The notes under the pieces are model-generated. The model saw only the letters and a program-made list of their open reading frames with translations. It searched no databases and was not told where the DNA came from. A stretch of 63,519 bases of DNA from a virus: IMG/VR virus record IMGVR_UViG_3300042691_029474, positions 1 through 63,519 of that record; one strand, written 5' to 3'. This document shows, piece by piece, positions 16,923-25,631 of the stretch (within the stretch, counting starts at the first letter, position 1; each line of letters begins with the position of its first letter). The position numbers and the translations under genes are program-made.

Positions 16923-17839
16923 GTTGATCTCCTTAGGTTGTCGGTCTGACGGCGCACAAGGGCTGCCAGCGAGTCTTGGTCCATCTCCTCCACGAGATCC
17001 ATCCATGGAGAGACAAAGTGTGAGGCGGTCGCCGAACCTCCGACGAATGCCGCGCCGCTGAGAAGTGCGGCTGAGGCTGTCGGTGTCCACCAGCCCTTGA
17101 TCGGAGTGTCTCCTTCGAGCACAGCAATCCCGGCAGAGTACGTCTCGAAGTCTTGCCGGAGAGCGGGGCTTTTGGTGGTGATGATGGGGTACATCATCCT
17201 GTCCCGGATCTTCGGTGGGCGTGCGTACGCCGTCTCGAGAACCCACACCGGGGCGCGACTAGAACTTTCGACCTGTAGAGTAATCATCTCGGCTAGGTTC
17301 CAGTACGCCCCGGTGGGGTCGACTGAGGTGATCCGATGCCCCTGAGGGATACGCGTCGCGAGAGCGGCCTCGTTCCCCCAGGGGTACATCGGTGCGATCA
17401 GTGGTAGGCAGCCGTCCAAGTAGAGGGCGATGCCCTCCAGAACTCTTGAGCGAAATCCACGGTCCGCGGCGTACCGGCCGTAGTCCGGTCGCTTGGCGTA
17501 GAAGTTCGCCTCTAGGCGACTGTAGTCGCCCAGAGCCGTGCGTGCCCCACTTCTGATCGCTCCAGGCGAAGGTTGATCGATGAACACTCCTCCCAGACGC
17601 CCGGAGGCGTGGGCGTCTGCGAGGAGTGCGAATCCCGAGTAGGTGTAGTTCGACACTGGTGCGGTGGGAGAGGAGACTCCCACGAACACTAGATCAGCGT
17701 CGGACGACTCCATAGGCGGTGCGTGTGTGACTGCGGTGTCGCTGTCATTCAGCAGTGCCCAGGTCATCGCGGTCCCGAGCGTCCCCACGCGATTGGCCGA
17801 AGCCGCGCGCGCGGAGGTGCCCGTGATCAGAACCTTCAT
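16841..17839 (-). CDS. Hypothetical protein, glycosyltransferase-like layout
   Basis: 332 residues from MKVLITGTSARAAS, which follows the DUF669-like stop. The N-terminal MKVLITGT strand-loop, Gly/Ala-rich middle and HFVSPWMDLVEEMDQDSL C-terminus recall nucleotide-sugar transferases of the GT-B fold, but the match is weak. Upstream codons in the same frame are Arg/Leu/Pro shadow sequence over the neighbour's Ala-Pro tail and are excluded. Could modify phage DNA or surface; unproven. Confidence 0.5.
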   Translation of the reverse strand: MKVLITGTSARAASANRVGTLGTAMTWALLNDSDTAVTHAPPMESSDADLVFVGVSSPTAPVSNYTYSGFALLADAHASGRLGGVFIDQPSPGAIRSGARTALGDYSRLEANFYAKRPDYGRYAADRGFRSRVLEGIALYLDGCLPLIAPMYPWGNEAALATRIPQGHRITSVDPTGAYWNLAEMITLQVESSSRAPVWVLETAYARPPKIRDRMMYPIITTKSPALRQDFETYSAGIAVLEGDTPIKGWWTPTASAALLSGAAFVGGSATASHFVSPWMDLVEEMDQDSLAALVRRQTDNLRRSTWSMKQLADAVLGVRTSSPLSQTPGTM

Positions 17840-17852
17840 GCAGGTGAGCCGA

Positions 17853-18437
17853 TCAGAAAGACGGCTCGGACGCGGCAGCCTCTTCGGCAGCCGAGGCGAC
17901 AGCCTCAGGAGCCGGGGCAGGTGCCGGGGCAGGTGCCGGGGCAGGTACAGGCGCGGGAGCCGGTGCCGGTGCCGGAGCAGGCGCCGGAGCAGCGGCGGCA
18001 GCCGCAACTGCCGGAGGAACGGACCCACCAGCGACCGGAGACACGCTCTTCACGTCGTTCTTCGGTCGGCCCTGGTACTCGCCCTCAGTGACCTTGATCC
18101 GGACGGTGCGCCCGACCAACTTGCGGCACACCTCTTCGCCGGACGGAGCCGCGGTCTTGAAGTACTCCGAGGTCAGACCGAACGCGGCCATCTGCCGGAA
18201 GAAGATCCCGAGGGCGGTCGGGTTCTCCGGCGAGATCACGAACTGGGTGAAGACGAGACGGCCCTTATAGGGACCAGCGTCGGTCACCTCGAACGTGACC
18301 TTGTACATGTCCTTGCCGGACGATGAGGTCTTGGGCTCGGACGACTTCACGATGACCGTGTAGTCGTTAGCAGGGATGGGGGAATAGTCAGTGTCCTCGG
18401 CGCTGTCGAGCAGTGCATTCCACGACTGAGTAGCCAT
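17853..18437 (-). CDS. DUF669-like single-stranded DNA-binding protein
   Basis: 194 residues. The first ~130 residues match the DUF669 pattern (ANDYTVIVKSSEPKTSSSGKDMY, then LVFTQFVIS). The tail is a run of Ala-Pro repeats ending in EEAAASEPSF, so an acidic tip with terminal Phe resembles the partner-binding end of bacterial SSB. It would coat ssDNA in the recombination/replication complex with the downstream Sak4-like ATPase and nuclease. Confidence 0.8.
   Translation of the reverse strand: MATQSWNALLDSAEDTDYSPIPANDYTVIVKSSEPKTSSSGKDMYKVTFEVTDAGPYKGRLVFTQFVISPENPTALGIFFRQMAAFGLTSEYFKTAAPSGEEVCRKLVGRTVRIKVTEGEYQGRPKNDVKSVSPVAGGSVPPAVAAAAAAPAPAPAPAPAPAPVPAPAPAPAPAPAPEAVASAAEEAAASEPSF
17911..17946. 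repeat. Three tandem copies of a 12-bp unit
   Basis: GCCGGGGCAGGT is repeated exactly three times and then continues imperfectly to about 18000. It encodes the Ala-Pro tail of the DUF669-like protein and is prone to copy-number change. Confidence 0.85.
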
Positions 18438-18471
18438 GCTGGGATGTTCCTTTCGCTAGAAGTGAGCCGCC

Positions 18472-19221
18472 TCAGGCGGTCTCTGCTGGGACCGAACCGT
18501 ACACACGGTCGATCATGGTTGAGATGTTCAGGTCGCCCTCTTCGACGACCTCGCCGAGCCTACCACCGACACGTTCACCGGCAAGAGCCTCGTCATTGGG
18601 ACCGATCACCAACCGGCGCACACGAATGTTCGCCTGAGTCGGGTCGGGGTTGGGGTACTCCTCCACCCGAAGGTGGCCCGTGATGTCGAACAGGTACGGG
18701 AGAGTAACGCCAGACTTGCCCTGGAGCCACGGACGCTTCTTGCCGTCCTGGCCCTCAGTCTCCATCGCGATGAGCACGACGGACGTCAGGGGGTTGGTCG
18801 GGTGCATGGTCAGGTCGCGCATGTCACGCATGAGACCAGTGGTGGAGCGAAGGATTTCGCCCCAGTCCTGCATCTTGACCTGATTGCGCCCTGCGACGCT
18901 GTCAACGATCTTGACCTGCGCCTCCGTCACCGAGTCGATGATGACGGACTTGAAGGGGTGGTTGCCAGACTTGAGCCACTCGTACGCCTTCTGGAGCGTA
19001 GCGAACTCAGTCAGCGAGACCACTGCGGTATCCCACGTCCCGGTGTCCTCGGGTGGGGCTTGTGTGACCGGGTCCCACGCGACAGGCTTGATCGGAAGGA
19101 AGCGTGCGCCGCCCTCCACGTCGAGCAGGACGCGGGGCCCAGGAGCAGTTGCGGCCAGGGTCGACTTGCCGACCTTGCTCTGACCGTAGAGAACCATCGT
19201 CAGCGACTGATGGAGTGTCAT
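18472..19221 (-). CDS. Sak4-like RecA-fold ATPase
   Basis: 249 residues from MTLHQSLTMVLYG, chosen because GAAAGGA precedes it; a longer frame overlaps the nuclease. Walker A GQSKVGKST is at 13-21, VIIDSVTEAQVK is Walker-B-like and GKSGVTLPYLFDIT a later conserved block. Phage Sak4 proteins promote annealing of ssDNA together with an SSB, which here is the gene just downstream. Confidence 0.75.
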   Translation of the reverse strand: MTLHQSLTMVLYGQSKVGKSTLAATAPGPRVLLDVEGGARFLPIKPVAWDPVTQAPPEDTGTWDTAVVSLTEFATLQKAYEWLKSGNHPFKSVIIDSVTEAQVKIVDSVAGRNQVKMQDWGEILRSTTGLMRDMRDLTMHPTNPLTSVVLIAMETEGQDGKKRPWLQGKSGVTLPYLFDITGHLRVEEYPNPDPTQANIRVRRLVIGPNDEALAGERVGGRLGEVVEEGDLNISTMIDRVYGSVPAETA

Positions 19222-19261
19222 GCGTCGTGATCCTTTCGTGTGTGCGGGTGGGTAGCGTACA

Positions 19262-20254
19262 TCATGCGTCTGCCCCGCCCTCAGGGGTGAGCCCGTAGTA
19301 CGCGTACGGGTCAACTTGCTCGAACTCATCGTCGAGCATTCCACGGAAGTCCGAGCCGTCATCGAAGAGCGGGCAAATGGTGTATGCGTCGCACTTCCAT
19401 GAGCAAGAACTGTCCGGGGAGGGATACGCGAGGAACAGGTGGTTCCCGCCCTCGTTCAGCGCCTTCCGAGTACGAAGCATCTCAGTGAAGGTGCCAGTCA
19501 GCCGCGTCCACACGGAGCGCAGTTGAAACTCGTTGTAGCGAACCTCAAACTCGCCGTAGAAGGGAGGCGTAGCGCGGGGTCCGCGCTTCACCTTGCGCAG
19601 GATCCGATAGATCCCGCCCTCGACGTAGTCGGAGTCGCCCTTGGCCTCGTGCGTCGCACGATCCAAGATCATGTAGGTTGGCAACTGCTCAGCGATGTGG
19701 GCGGTGCCAGTGAAGTTGCTGAACGCCATCGCCGTCTTGAAATCCAAGACACTGCGGGCTCCCGTCAGGAGGTTGCGGACACGGAGGTCCAACTTCCCGA
19801 TGAGATTGGCGGTGCCGTAGTACGTCTCGACGGGCGTCTTCATCATCTCTTCGACAGAGAGGATCTCGAGATTTGCGTCCAGGCCCTCTTCCTCGACCCA
19901 CACACGATACCCATCGAGCATGATGCTACCAAGTTCTGCGTCGTTGTCAAGTTCCGAAGCATCCTGGCCTTGGCTCTCGAGCAGCGCCCGATCCTCACGA
20001 ATCAAAGCGGCGTGCGTGTCGAGCAGAGGAATGTCGTTGGCGTAGTACTCCTCGAGTGCCTTGTGCACACGCGTACCGAGAGCACGAGGAGAGACTACTT
20101 CCGATCGACGGGGGCGGAACTTGAGGTAGTACCCGATGTACCACTTGCGTCGGCACTGCTTGAACGTCTGGATCTCGGAGTTCGAGATTCCAATCGTCCC
20201 GTCAGAGTCGTCAACGCTCGAGACCAGTGCGGGAGGATCGAGGTGTGTGCTCAC
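19262..20254 (-). CDS. Cas4/RecB-like PD-(D/E)XK exonuclease
   Basis: 330 residues. LDFKTAMAF gives the nuclease Asp171 and Lys173, and four cysteines (34, 284, 288, 294) are placed like the iron-sulphur ligands of Cas4 and AddB. It probably resects DNA ends for recombination. The start overlaps the helicase stop by four bases. Despite the Cas4 resemblance no CRISPR locus is present. Confidence 0.85.
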   Translation of the reverse strand: MSTHLDPPALVSSVDDSDGTIGISNSEIQTFKQCRRKWYIGYYLKFRPRRSEVVSPRALGTRVHKALEEYYANDIPLLDTHAALIREDRALLESQGQDASELDNDAELGSIMLDGYRVWVEEEGLDANLEILSVEEMMKTPVETYYGTANLIGKLDLRVRNLLTGARSVLDFKTAMAFSNFTGTAHIAEQLPTYMILDRATHEAKGDSDYVEGGIYRILRKVKRGPRATPPFYGEFEVRYNEFQLRSVWTRLTGTFTEMLRTRKALNEGGNHLFLAYPSPDSSCSWKCDAYTICPLFDDGSDFRGMLDDEFEQVDPYAYYGLTPEGGADA

Positions 20255-22053
20255 AGTTCACCTTTCAAGAAGCGGCGGATAAGGTCCTCAGAGCGAGCAA
20301 CCTCCTCGAGGTACCCCGCCTTCTCAGCCAGCACCGTCACGACGGACTCTTCGACAGTGTCGGGTGTGATGTAGTCGATGATGAACACCGACTCGTGCTG
20401 CTCACTTCCGATGCGGTGGGCGCGGCCCTGGGCTTGCGTCATCTCAACGGCTGACCACGATCGCTGCAAGAACACCATGGTCGATGCCTTGGTCAGGGTA
20501 ATACCCGTCGAGCCAGCGCCAAGCGTGCACAGCACGAACTTGTACTTGCCTGCCTGGAAGTCGTCGATCGCCTTCTGCCGAGTGTCGGTGTCTTCGTCGC
20601 CAGTGATCCGGCAGTAGCCGATTTCGTGCTTGCGCATACGCTCGCCCAAGAGGTTGAGCAACTGCTTTGACTGGGTGAAGACGACAACCGACTGGCCGTC
20701 GAAGTCACCAGCGAGAACATCTTCCATGAAGGTGTCCAACTTACCTGACGGTTCGATGAGACCGATTCGCTCGTTTCCCTTGTCATCCAACAGGATCTCG
20801 CCTGAGGCAGCGGCAAACTGGAGCAGCCGAAGGGATTGCGTCATCGGATTGCCAGCGGTCAACAGCGAGCCGTCGTCCAGCCGCGCCATGAGGTGGTCAA
20901 GCATCTGCTTGTACACCTTCTGTTGCGCGGGGACCATTGGCGAATCACGTGTCTCGCGCACAATCGGAGGCAGGAACGGAAGCGTGATCTCCTTGGGTAG
21001 CCCTCGGCGCATGTAGTCAGTCGTGCGGAAGAACTCGTCCTTGGTGTCAGGCCGGAACCCATAGATCTCGGTGCCGCCCCAGGGATTGACGGAGTAGTTG
21101 ACGTAGCGGTCGATCCACTTAACCTTCGTCGGCCACTCGTTAGGCGCGAGGTAATGAAGACCTGACCAGATGTCAACAGGCGAGTTCGCAACGATGGTGC
21201 CAGAGACTCCGTAGCGGTAGACAGCGCCGTGCGCCGCGGATGCCAGGGCTCGGGTCTGTGCAGCCGCTGGATCCTTCGCACGGTGGTACTCGTCCGCGAT
21301 GACGGTGCGGAAGTTGATCGCGTTCAGTTCCTTCTCGTGCGCGTGACACTTGGCGGGCGTCACTGTGGCGTCATCGCCACCGCACTCGAGACAGCGCCGC
21401 AGCGCGATGGATCCGTACGCAGCGAGCCGAGAGTGCGAACGAAGCGATTCCCAGTTGATGATGTAGACGTCAGCGAGTCCTGGCTCCATCTGCTTGCGGC
21501 GCTTCGCAGCGGTGCCGTCGACAACGGACACAGTCGGTCCGTCCTCAGGCCACCACGTAGAGAACTCCCGCTCCCAAGAGCGCTTCACACTGTTCGGGGT
21601 AACGACGAGCGCTGGGAACACACTCTCCCCGCGGTCGTGCCGTACCTTGAGGGCTCGGATGATCTGCGCCGTCTTCCCGGAACCAGGATCATCCTCGAGT
21701 GAGAACGTCGTGAGGTTCGGGAGAGACAGGAACGCGACTCCGGCCCGCTGGTAGGGATAGAGATCGGCGTCCCCGGGGGCGTCGAGTGCCTCGCGGAGCG
21801 CCAACGCCGGAGCGATGGTCTCACGCTGGTAGGAAGCGGCCCAGTCACTCAGGTCTGGCGCAACTACGAGTCGATCCTGGAAGATGCCGCGGAGAGCAAG
21901 GCACGACGACCAGGAGCGCGGAACGCTCCATCCGTCATCCTTCTTGCTCCACGACGCCCCAGGAACCGAGCGGATCAGGTCCTTGTCGCGGTACCCACCG
22001 ACGACCGAGATTCGGTCAGTACGCGTCGGGTGAAGCGAGGCGTGGACTGTCAC
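20251..22053 (-). CDS. Snf2-type SF2 DNA helicase/translocase
   Basis: 600 residues from a GTG with AGAAAGGA upstream. Walker A DPGSGKT at 122-128, DEYH (motif II) at 254-257, GTIVANSPVDIWSGL, the VVVFTQSK strand and the QGRAHRIGSEQ motif VI identify a Snf2-family ATPase. An extra CxxC pair lies near 225-240. It likely remodels replication or recombination intermediates. Preceded by a TTGACA promoter. Confidence 0.9.
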   Translation of the reverse strand: MTVHASLHPTRTDRISVVGGYRDKDLIRSVPGASWSKKDDGWSVPRSWSSCLALRGIFQDRLVVAPDLSDWAASYQRETIAPALALREALDAPGDADLYPYQRAGVAFLSLPNLTTFSLEDDPGSGKTAQIIRALKVRHDRGESVFPALVVTPNSVKRSWEREFSTWWPEDGPTVSVVDGTAAKRRKQMEPGLADVYIINWESLRSHSRLAAYGSIALRRCLECGGDDATVTPAKCHAHEKELNAINFRTVIADEYHRAKDPAAAQTRALASAAHGAVYRYGVSGTIVANSPVDIWSGLHYLAPNEWPTKVKWIDRYVNYSVNPWGGTEIYGFRPDTKDEFFRTTDYMRRGLPKEITLPFLPPIVRETRDSPMVPAQQKVYKQMLDHLMARLDDGSLLTAGNPMTQSLRLLQFAAASGEILLDDKGNERIGLIEPSGKLDTFMEDVLAGDFDGQSVVVFTQSKQLLNLLGERMRKHEIGYCRITGDEDTDTRQKAIDDFQAGKYKFVLCTLGAGSTGITLTKASTMVFLQRSWSAVEMTQAQGRAHRIGSEQHESVFIIDYITPDTVEESVVTVLAEKAGYLEEVARSEDLIRRFLKGEL

Positions 22054-22082
22054 ATGATTCCTTTCTGGTCGGTGGTGAGCAC

Positions 22083-22111
22083 AGCATTTCACACATTTGA
22101 GCGGTTGTCAA
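22083..22111 (-). promoter_or_regulatory. Possible promoter for the helicase gene
   Basis: TTGACA, 17 bases, AATGCT; the -35 is perfect and the -10 weak. Confidence 0.45.
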
Positions 22112-22120
22112 CTCGTAAGT

Positions 22121-22978
22121 CTACGAAGTTTTTGCGTGAATCACGTTGCCCCAGGCACCGAGCCGGACCCGGATCAGGGAGAGGGACGGCATGGGGGACT
22201 TGAGCCCACTCGTGTACTCCAGGTATGCGCTGCGCGTCGGTTCCTTGCGGCGGCGTGCTGCCCAGGCGAGGAAGCGCTGGATGGCCTCCTGGAGGTCGTC
22301 GTCGTCCCAGAGGCGGGCGTACCCACCACCGGAGCGCGCCGAGGCTGTGGGATCGACCAGAGCGGCAGCAGTCGACCAGCGACCGTCGTCGGAGAGCCGG
22401 TAGACCACCGTCTGCGCGCTGGGAGCGTTCCCGTCGTGGCGACGCCACTCCTCGTAGTTCCGGAGGGTCAGTGAGGTCTCGGTGGCGGAGAGCGCGGCGT
22501 AGGCGCGATCGAGGTGCTCGAGGACGTCCTCGTCGGTGCCCCAGCGGGCGTGATCGGCACCGCGGCTGAGTCGCGTGGCGGCGGCGATTCGAGCAGCCTC
22601 GGCCGGACTCAGGTCAGCCAGGAACTCGCTGTACGCGGTCCGGCAGTCCTCTGCGTTGATCTTGCGCTCGGGGTCGACGTACAGCGCCGTGACGCCAGCC
22701 AGCGAGAGCCCCGCCGTCGGGTCCTCTGCGTACTGTGTCTCGATCGCGGTGCGTACCACAGCAACGCGCTCTCGCGCGGCCTCGGCCTTGCGGGTCGCGA
22801 TGACGGTCGCACGATCAGCCTTCGCTCGTGCGTAGCCCTTCGGGCCGAGGCTCGAGATGAGAGCGAAGCGAACGCCTTCGTAGGTGAGGTCGTGATCGTC
22901 AGCGAGAGAGCGAAGCGTGTCGCCACGCATGAATCCATGGACCAGGGCCTTGTTGCGGTCTTCGATGGAGAGTGTCAT
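22121..22978 (-). CDS. Putative DNA-binding protein with repeated HTH-like modules
   Basis: 285 residues. An N-terminal helix-turn-helix (GDTLRSLADDHDLTYEGVRFAL) is followed by at least two repeats of the form W-x-helix-x-RR-x-PT/PS-x-SLxRxRLGxWGNVI. The same layout occurs in the gene at 46.8 kb. Such tandem modules recognise long DNA sites. Inferred role: regulator or accessory protein to the helicase downstream. Confidence 0.6.
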   Translation of the reverse strand: MTLSIEDRNKALVHGFMRGDTLRSLADDHDLTYEGVRFALISSLGPKGYARAKADRATVIATRKAEAARERVAVVRTAIETQYAEDPTAGLSLAGVTALYVDPERKINAEDCRTAYSEFLADLSPAEAARIAAATRLSRGADHARWGTDEDVLEHLDRAYAALSATETSLTLRNYEEWRRHDGNAPSAQTVVYRLSDDGRWSTAAALVDPTASARSGGGYARLWDDDDLQEAIQRFLAWAARRRKEPTRSAYLEYTSGLKSPMPSLSLIRVRLGAWGNVIHAKTS

Positions 22979-24033
22979 TAGACGTCCTTTCGGTAGATGA
23001 GGCGGAACTGCGAGCGGGGGAACAGTTTGCGGAGTGCGACCGAGTAGTCGTCAGCAGCGCGATAGCGCATGAACTCCGCGAAGACCGTGTCTGTCGTCCG
23101 GAAGTAGTTACCACTGACCTCGAGGTCGGCGTGGGCTACGGTCGGGCTGGAGCAGGCTATCAGACGCATCTGTAGATGTCGAACTGAGTCGGAAGCGCGG
23201 ACACCGTAGCGAAGGTCTTTGACGTAGATCGGCGTACGGCGGACCTTCTCGAGCCACATGCGCTGTGTCTGGAGGAAGGTTGGTTCAAGGGAAGGATACG
23301 TGAGATCGAAGTTGACCGGCATCTCGATCGCACGAAGGATAGCACCCGTGACTTCGCCGTCAGGTGGAGTTCCCAGCCCGTACCGAAATGCGGCTCGGCG
23401 TGTTGCGACTACGTAGTCGTTAGTGAAGTCAGTGAGCGAAAGCGGGCCAGACATCAGCCCGTGCTTTGTCAGAGCAAGACCATAGTGATAGACCCAGAAT
23501 TGATCCGGAAGGATCGCTTCGAGTGTGGTGGGAGCACGTCCGTGATAGTTTGGGCGGGCGTATCCGACAACAGGGCCAGATGCTAAAAGAGAGCGCGAGT
23601 AACGAGCGCGAGTGATGCGTCCAGTGGTGGGGTTACCGATGATCCCAATGAAATGCGCACCATCCACCATCTCTACCACGCCGACATCTTCCGCGTGCCA
23701 TGGTTGGTCATGCCCTACGAAAAACAAGTCACCAGGAGCAACGAGAAAAGTTGAGTCCCCGGTGAAAAGACTTGAATGCTTGTCGAAGTAGACAGCCAGT
23801 TGGTCCGGACGTGTGCTGCGAAGACTAAGGTTGATTCCAGTAGTATCGACGATATCTTGGAGATCAGTAAGCGATCCCTTGCTAGTACGCCCTACATGCT
23901 CGCGCGCACGCATAAGGAGAACCCAGATGCGCATGTCTGGGGTCTTCGTCGAGTCTGGTGGTACTAGGCCGTCGAGTCGAAGGTCAGTAGGTGACTCGTA
24001 AATCCGACGCGGTTCCTGGCTGAGGAGAATCAC
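22978..24033 (-). CDS. Hypothetical protein, possible NlpC/P60- or CHAP-like segment
   Basis: 351 residues. The middle reads APGDLFFVGHDQPWHAEDVGVVE, which resembles the GDLxFF...HVG block of cysteine peptidases that cut peptidoglycan, but the catalytic Cys is not evident. Base composition around 23.7 kb is more AT-rich (about 52% GC by eye) than its neighbours, suggesting recent acquisition. Function unknown. Confidence 0.5.
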   Translation of the reverse strand: MILLSQEPRRIYESPTDLRLDGLVPPDSTKTPDMRIWVLLMRAREHVGRTSKGSLTDLQDIVDTTGINLSLRSTRPDQLAVYFDKHSSLFTGDSTFLVAPGDLFFVGHDQPWHAEDVGVVEMVDGAHFIGIIGNPTTGRITRARYSRSLLASGPVVGYARPNYHGRAPTTLEAILPDQFWVYHYGLALTKHGLMSGPLSLTDFTNDYVVATRRAAFRYGLGTPPDGEVTGAILRAIEMPVNFDLTYPSLEPTFLQTQRMWLEKVRRTPIYVKDLRYGVRASDSVRHLQMRLIACSSPTVAHADLEVSGNYFRTTDTVFAEFMRYRAADDYSVALRKLFPRSQFRLIYRKDV

Positions 24034-24269
24034 GTGGACATCACCAGAGTCTCGGATAGCACGGCCGCATCGATTTCGGAAACAACCTCAGCACCGATGA
24101 GTTCCTTGGCTGCTGGAGCGTTCTCGTGAAACCATAGGTAGCGGAAGGCGTTGGCGGGAAACTCCCCATGGCAGCGGAGAACGTAGGTGTACAGAAGGGC
24201 ATAGGCGTACTCCGCGCTCGGAGATCCGGTGATTTCGTCCAGGGCTCGGGTAACGCTGTCGTTAGTCAT
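24030..24269 (-). CDS. Hypothetical small protein
   Basis: 79 residues from MTNDSVTRALDEITG. Start set by GAAGGAGAAGAA upstream. Helical, with a VLRCHGEFPANAF segment. Overlaps both neighbours by four bases. Confidence 0.6.
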   Translation of the reverse strand: MTNDSVTRALDEITGSPSAEYAYALLYTYVLRCHGEFPANAFRYLWFHENAPAAKELIGAEVVSEIDAAVLSETLVMST

Positions 24270-24406
24270 TTCTTCTCCTTCGGCACGGCTCGGAATGTTC
24301 CGAGGTTGGTTGCGGTGGTCTTGATTTTCTCGGTGAACGTGAGGCCACAAGCGCACCCGATCCCGATGATCAGTTTGCACTTCTCACAGTACTCAACCTT
24401 TGCCAT
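24266..24406 (-). CDS. Zinc-ribbon microprotein
   Basis: 46 residues: CEKCK near the start and CACG in the middle give two Cys pairs for a zinc ribbon, followed by a basic tail ending in KEKK. AAAGGAG precedes the ATG and its stop overlaps the next start. Confidence 0.6.
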   Translation of the reverse strand: MAKVEYCEKCKLIIGIGCACGLTFTEKIKTTATNLGTFRAVPKEKK

Positions 24407-24444
24407 GTGGCTCCTTTCAGTCGTTGTGCCGTTGTCTGGAACAG

Positions 24445-24473
24445 ACTGTACACCTACGTTCGACCAGTGTCAA
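24445..24473 (-). promoter_or_regulatory. Promoter for the zinc-ribbon operon
   Basis: TTGACA, 17-base spacer, TACAGT. The -35 overlaps the end of the dCMP deaminase gene. Confidence 0.7.
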
Positions 24474-24931
24474 ATGGTATGCGTCACCATGTCCTGGATC
24501 GTGTGAATGGTGTCGAGGGGAATCTCTCCGCCAGGAAACACGGCACGCCTGATCCCAGCCCCGCGCAAGATGCGGAGGCAACCAAGGCAGGGGGCACAGG
24601 TCAGGTAGATGGTCGAATCTCGGCAGTCTCCGCGGTCTGCGTACAGCACAGCGTTGGCCTCGGCGTGGTTCGCGTGGCACAGTCCGCTGGTCCCGTCAGT
24701 GTCGTAGGACGACCCCGCCGAGACCTCGTCGTACGAGCGTGTGCCACGAGGGCACTGCCCAAGCAAGCAGGAGGGACCGCCAGCCCATGAGCCGTTGTAA
24801 CCCGTGCTCACGATGCGGCGATCTTTGACCAGGACGGCTCCAACCTTGCGGCGGGAACAGTCGGCTCGAGTACTCACGGCTGTTGCGATACCGAGGAAGT
24901 AATCGTCCCAGGAAGGGCGCGGATCAGTCAC
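24470..24931 (-). CDS. Deoxycytidylate deaminase
   Basis: 153 residues from the GTG at 24931, chosen over an in-frame TTG 15 bases upstream because GAGGAG lies at the right distance. HAE at 89-91 and PCLGC at 114-118 are the zinc and catalytic motifs of the cytidine/deoxycytidylate deaminase family. Converts dCMP to dUMP, the ThyX substrate. Confidence 0.9.
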   Translation of the reverse strand: MTDPRPSWDDYFLGIATAVSTRADCSRRKVGAVLVKDRRIVSTGYNGSWAGGPSCLLGQCPRGTRSYDEVSAGSSYDTDGTSGLCHANHAEANAVLYADRGDCRDSTIYLTCAPCLGCLRILRGAGIRRAVFPGGEIPLDTIHTIQDMVTHTI

Positions 24932-24975
24932 TGATGGTCTCCTCAATTAATCGGCTGATGTCGTCTGGTTCTCCG

Positions 24976-25004
24976 AAGGTATCAGGTGAGTTATTGATTG
25001 TCAA
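24976..25004 (-). promoter_or_regulatory. Promoter for the dCMP deaminase gene
   Basis: TTGACA, 17-base spacer, TACCTT. The -35 lies within the last codons of the small zinc-ribbon gene upstream. Confidence 0.7.
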
Positions 25005-25116
25005 GCGGCGGGAGGGGGGCACCCTCGCAGCAGTGTGCTTTGTGTTTGCAGTACGGGCAGAGCCAGCGAGAGTAGACCGGCTCGAACTCCCGGTGACACT
25101 GCTCGCACTCGATCAC
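24991..25116 (-). CDS. Zinc-ribbon microprotein
   Basis: 41 residues: CEQCH and CPYCK form two CxxC knuckles, followed by HKAHCC and a Pro-rich end. Starts at a GTG that overlaps the HNH stop by four bases, which supports a real gene despite the small size. Confidence 0.5.
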   Translation of the reverse strand: MIECEQCHREFEPVYSRWLCPYCKHKAHCCEGAPLPPLDNQ

Positions 25117-25607
25117 GGGATGTGAGTCCAGGTCTGCCGCTTCACGATCTGGTAGATAGTCTGAACAGACACGTCAAACTGCTCGGAGAGCGTGCGGACG
25201 AGCGAGGGGTCCTCGCTATGCGCCTGCCGGATGAACAGCACCTTGGTTTCGGTGAGTTTCGAGGTGGTGACCTGCGCGCCTCGGTGAACGAGATGCTCTT
25301 TCGCGTGCGCGTGGTTCTCCGCCGCCGAGACGCACGCCAGGTTCGACAGCGCGTTGTTGGTCTTCACACCGTCGAGGTGATTGATGTGCATCCCCTCAGG
25401 GATCTTTCCGTGGAACGACTCCCAGATGAGGCGGTGAACAGAGCGGTGAGACTTCTTCCCGTCGACTGAGAGCGCAACCTCGCAGTAGCCACTAGGCTTG
25501 ACGTTGACTGACCGGACCTTTCCCGCCCTCTTGATGTCCCCGTTCTGGGTCACGGAGTACGCGGGGAATCCGAACGCGGGAACCTCGTCAGGTAGCGACA
25601 CGTGCAT
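25113..25607 (-). CDS. HNH homing endonuclease (NUMOD4-like)
   Basis: 164 residues. HRLIWESFHGKIPEGMHINHLDG and NLACVSAAENHAHA are the NUMOD4/HNH core, and a C-terminal helix-turn-helix (RTLSEQFDVSVQTIYQIVK) gives DNA specificity. Free-standing homing endonucleases of this sort move between phage genomes; it is probably an intruder in this operon. Confidence 0.9.
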   Translation of the reverse strand: MHVSLPDEVPAFGFPAYSVTQNGDIKRAGKVRSVNVKPSGYCEVALSVDGKKSHRSVHRLIWESFHGKIPEGMHINHLDGVKTNNALSNLACVSAAENHAHAKEHLVHRGAQVTTSKLTETKVLFIRQAHSEDPSLVRTLSEQFDVSVQTIYQIVKRQTWTHIP

Positions 25608-25631
25608 ACCTTATCACGCGTCACTCCTGTG

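Noticed and set aside
17853-18028. Long Arg/Leu/Pro-rich N-terminus on the gene ending at 16841
   Set aside because: It is the shadow of the neighbour's Ala-Pro repeats in another frame; the ATG at 17839 follows the neighbour's stop.
19262-20254. Cas4-like protein as evidence of CRISPR
   Set aside because: The same nuclease family is common in phage recombination modules, and the flanking genes are recombination genes.
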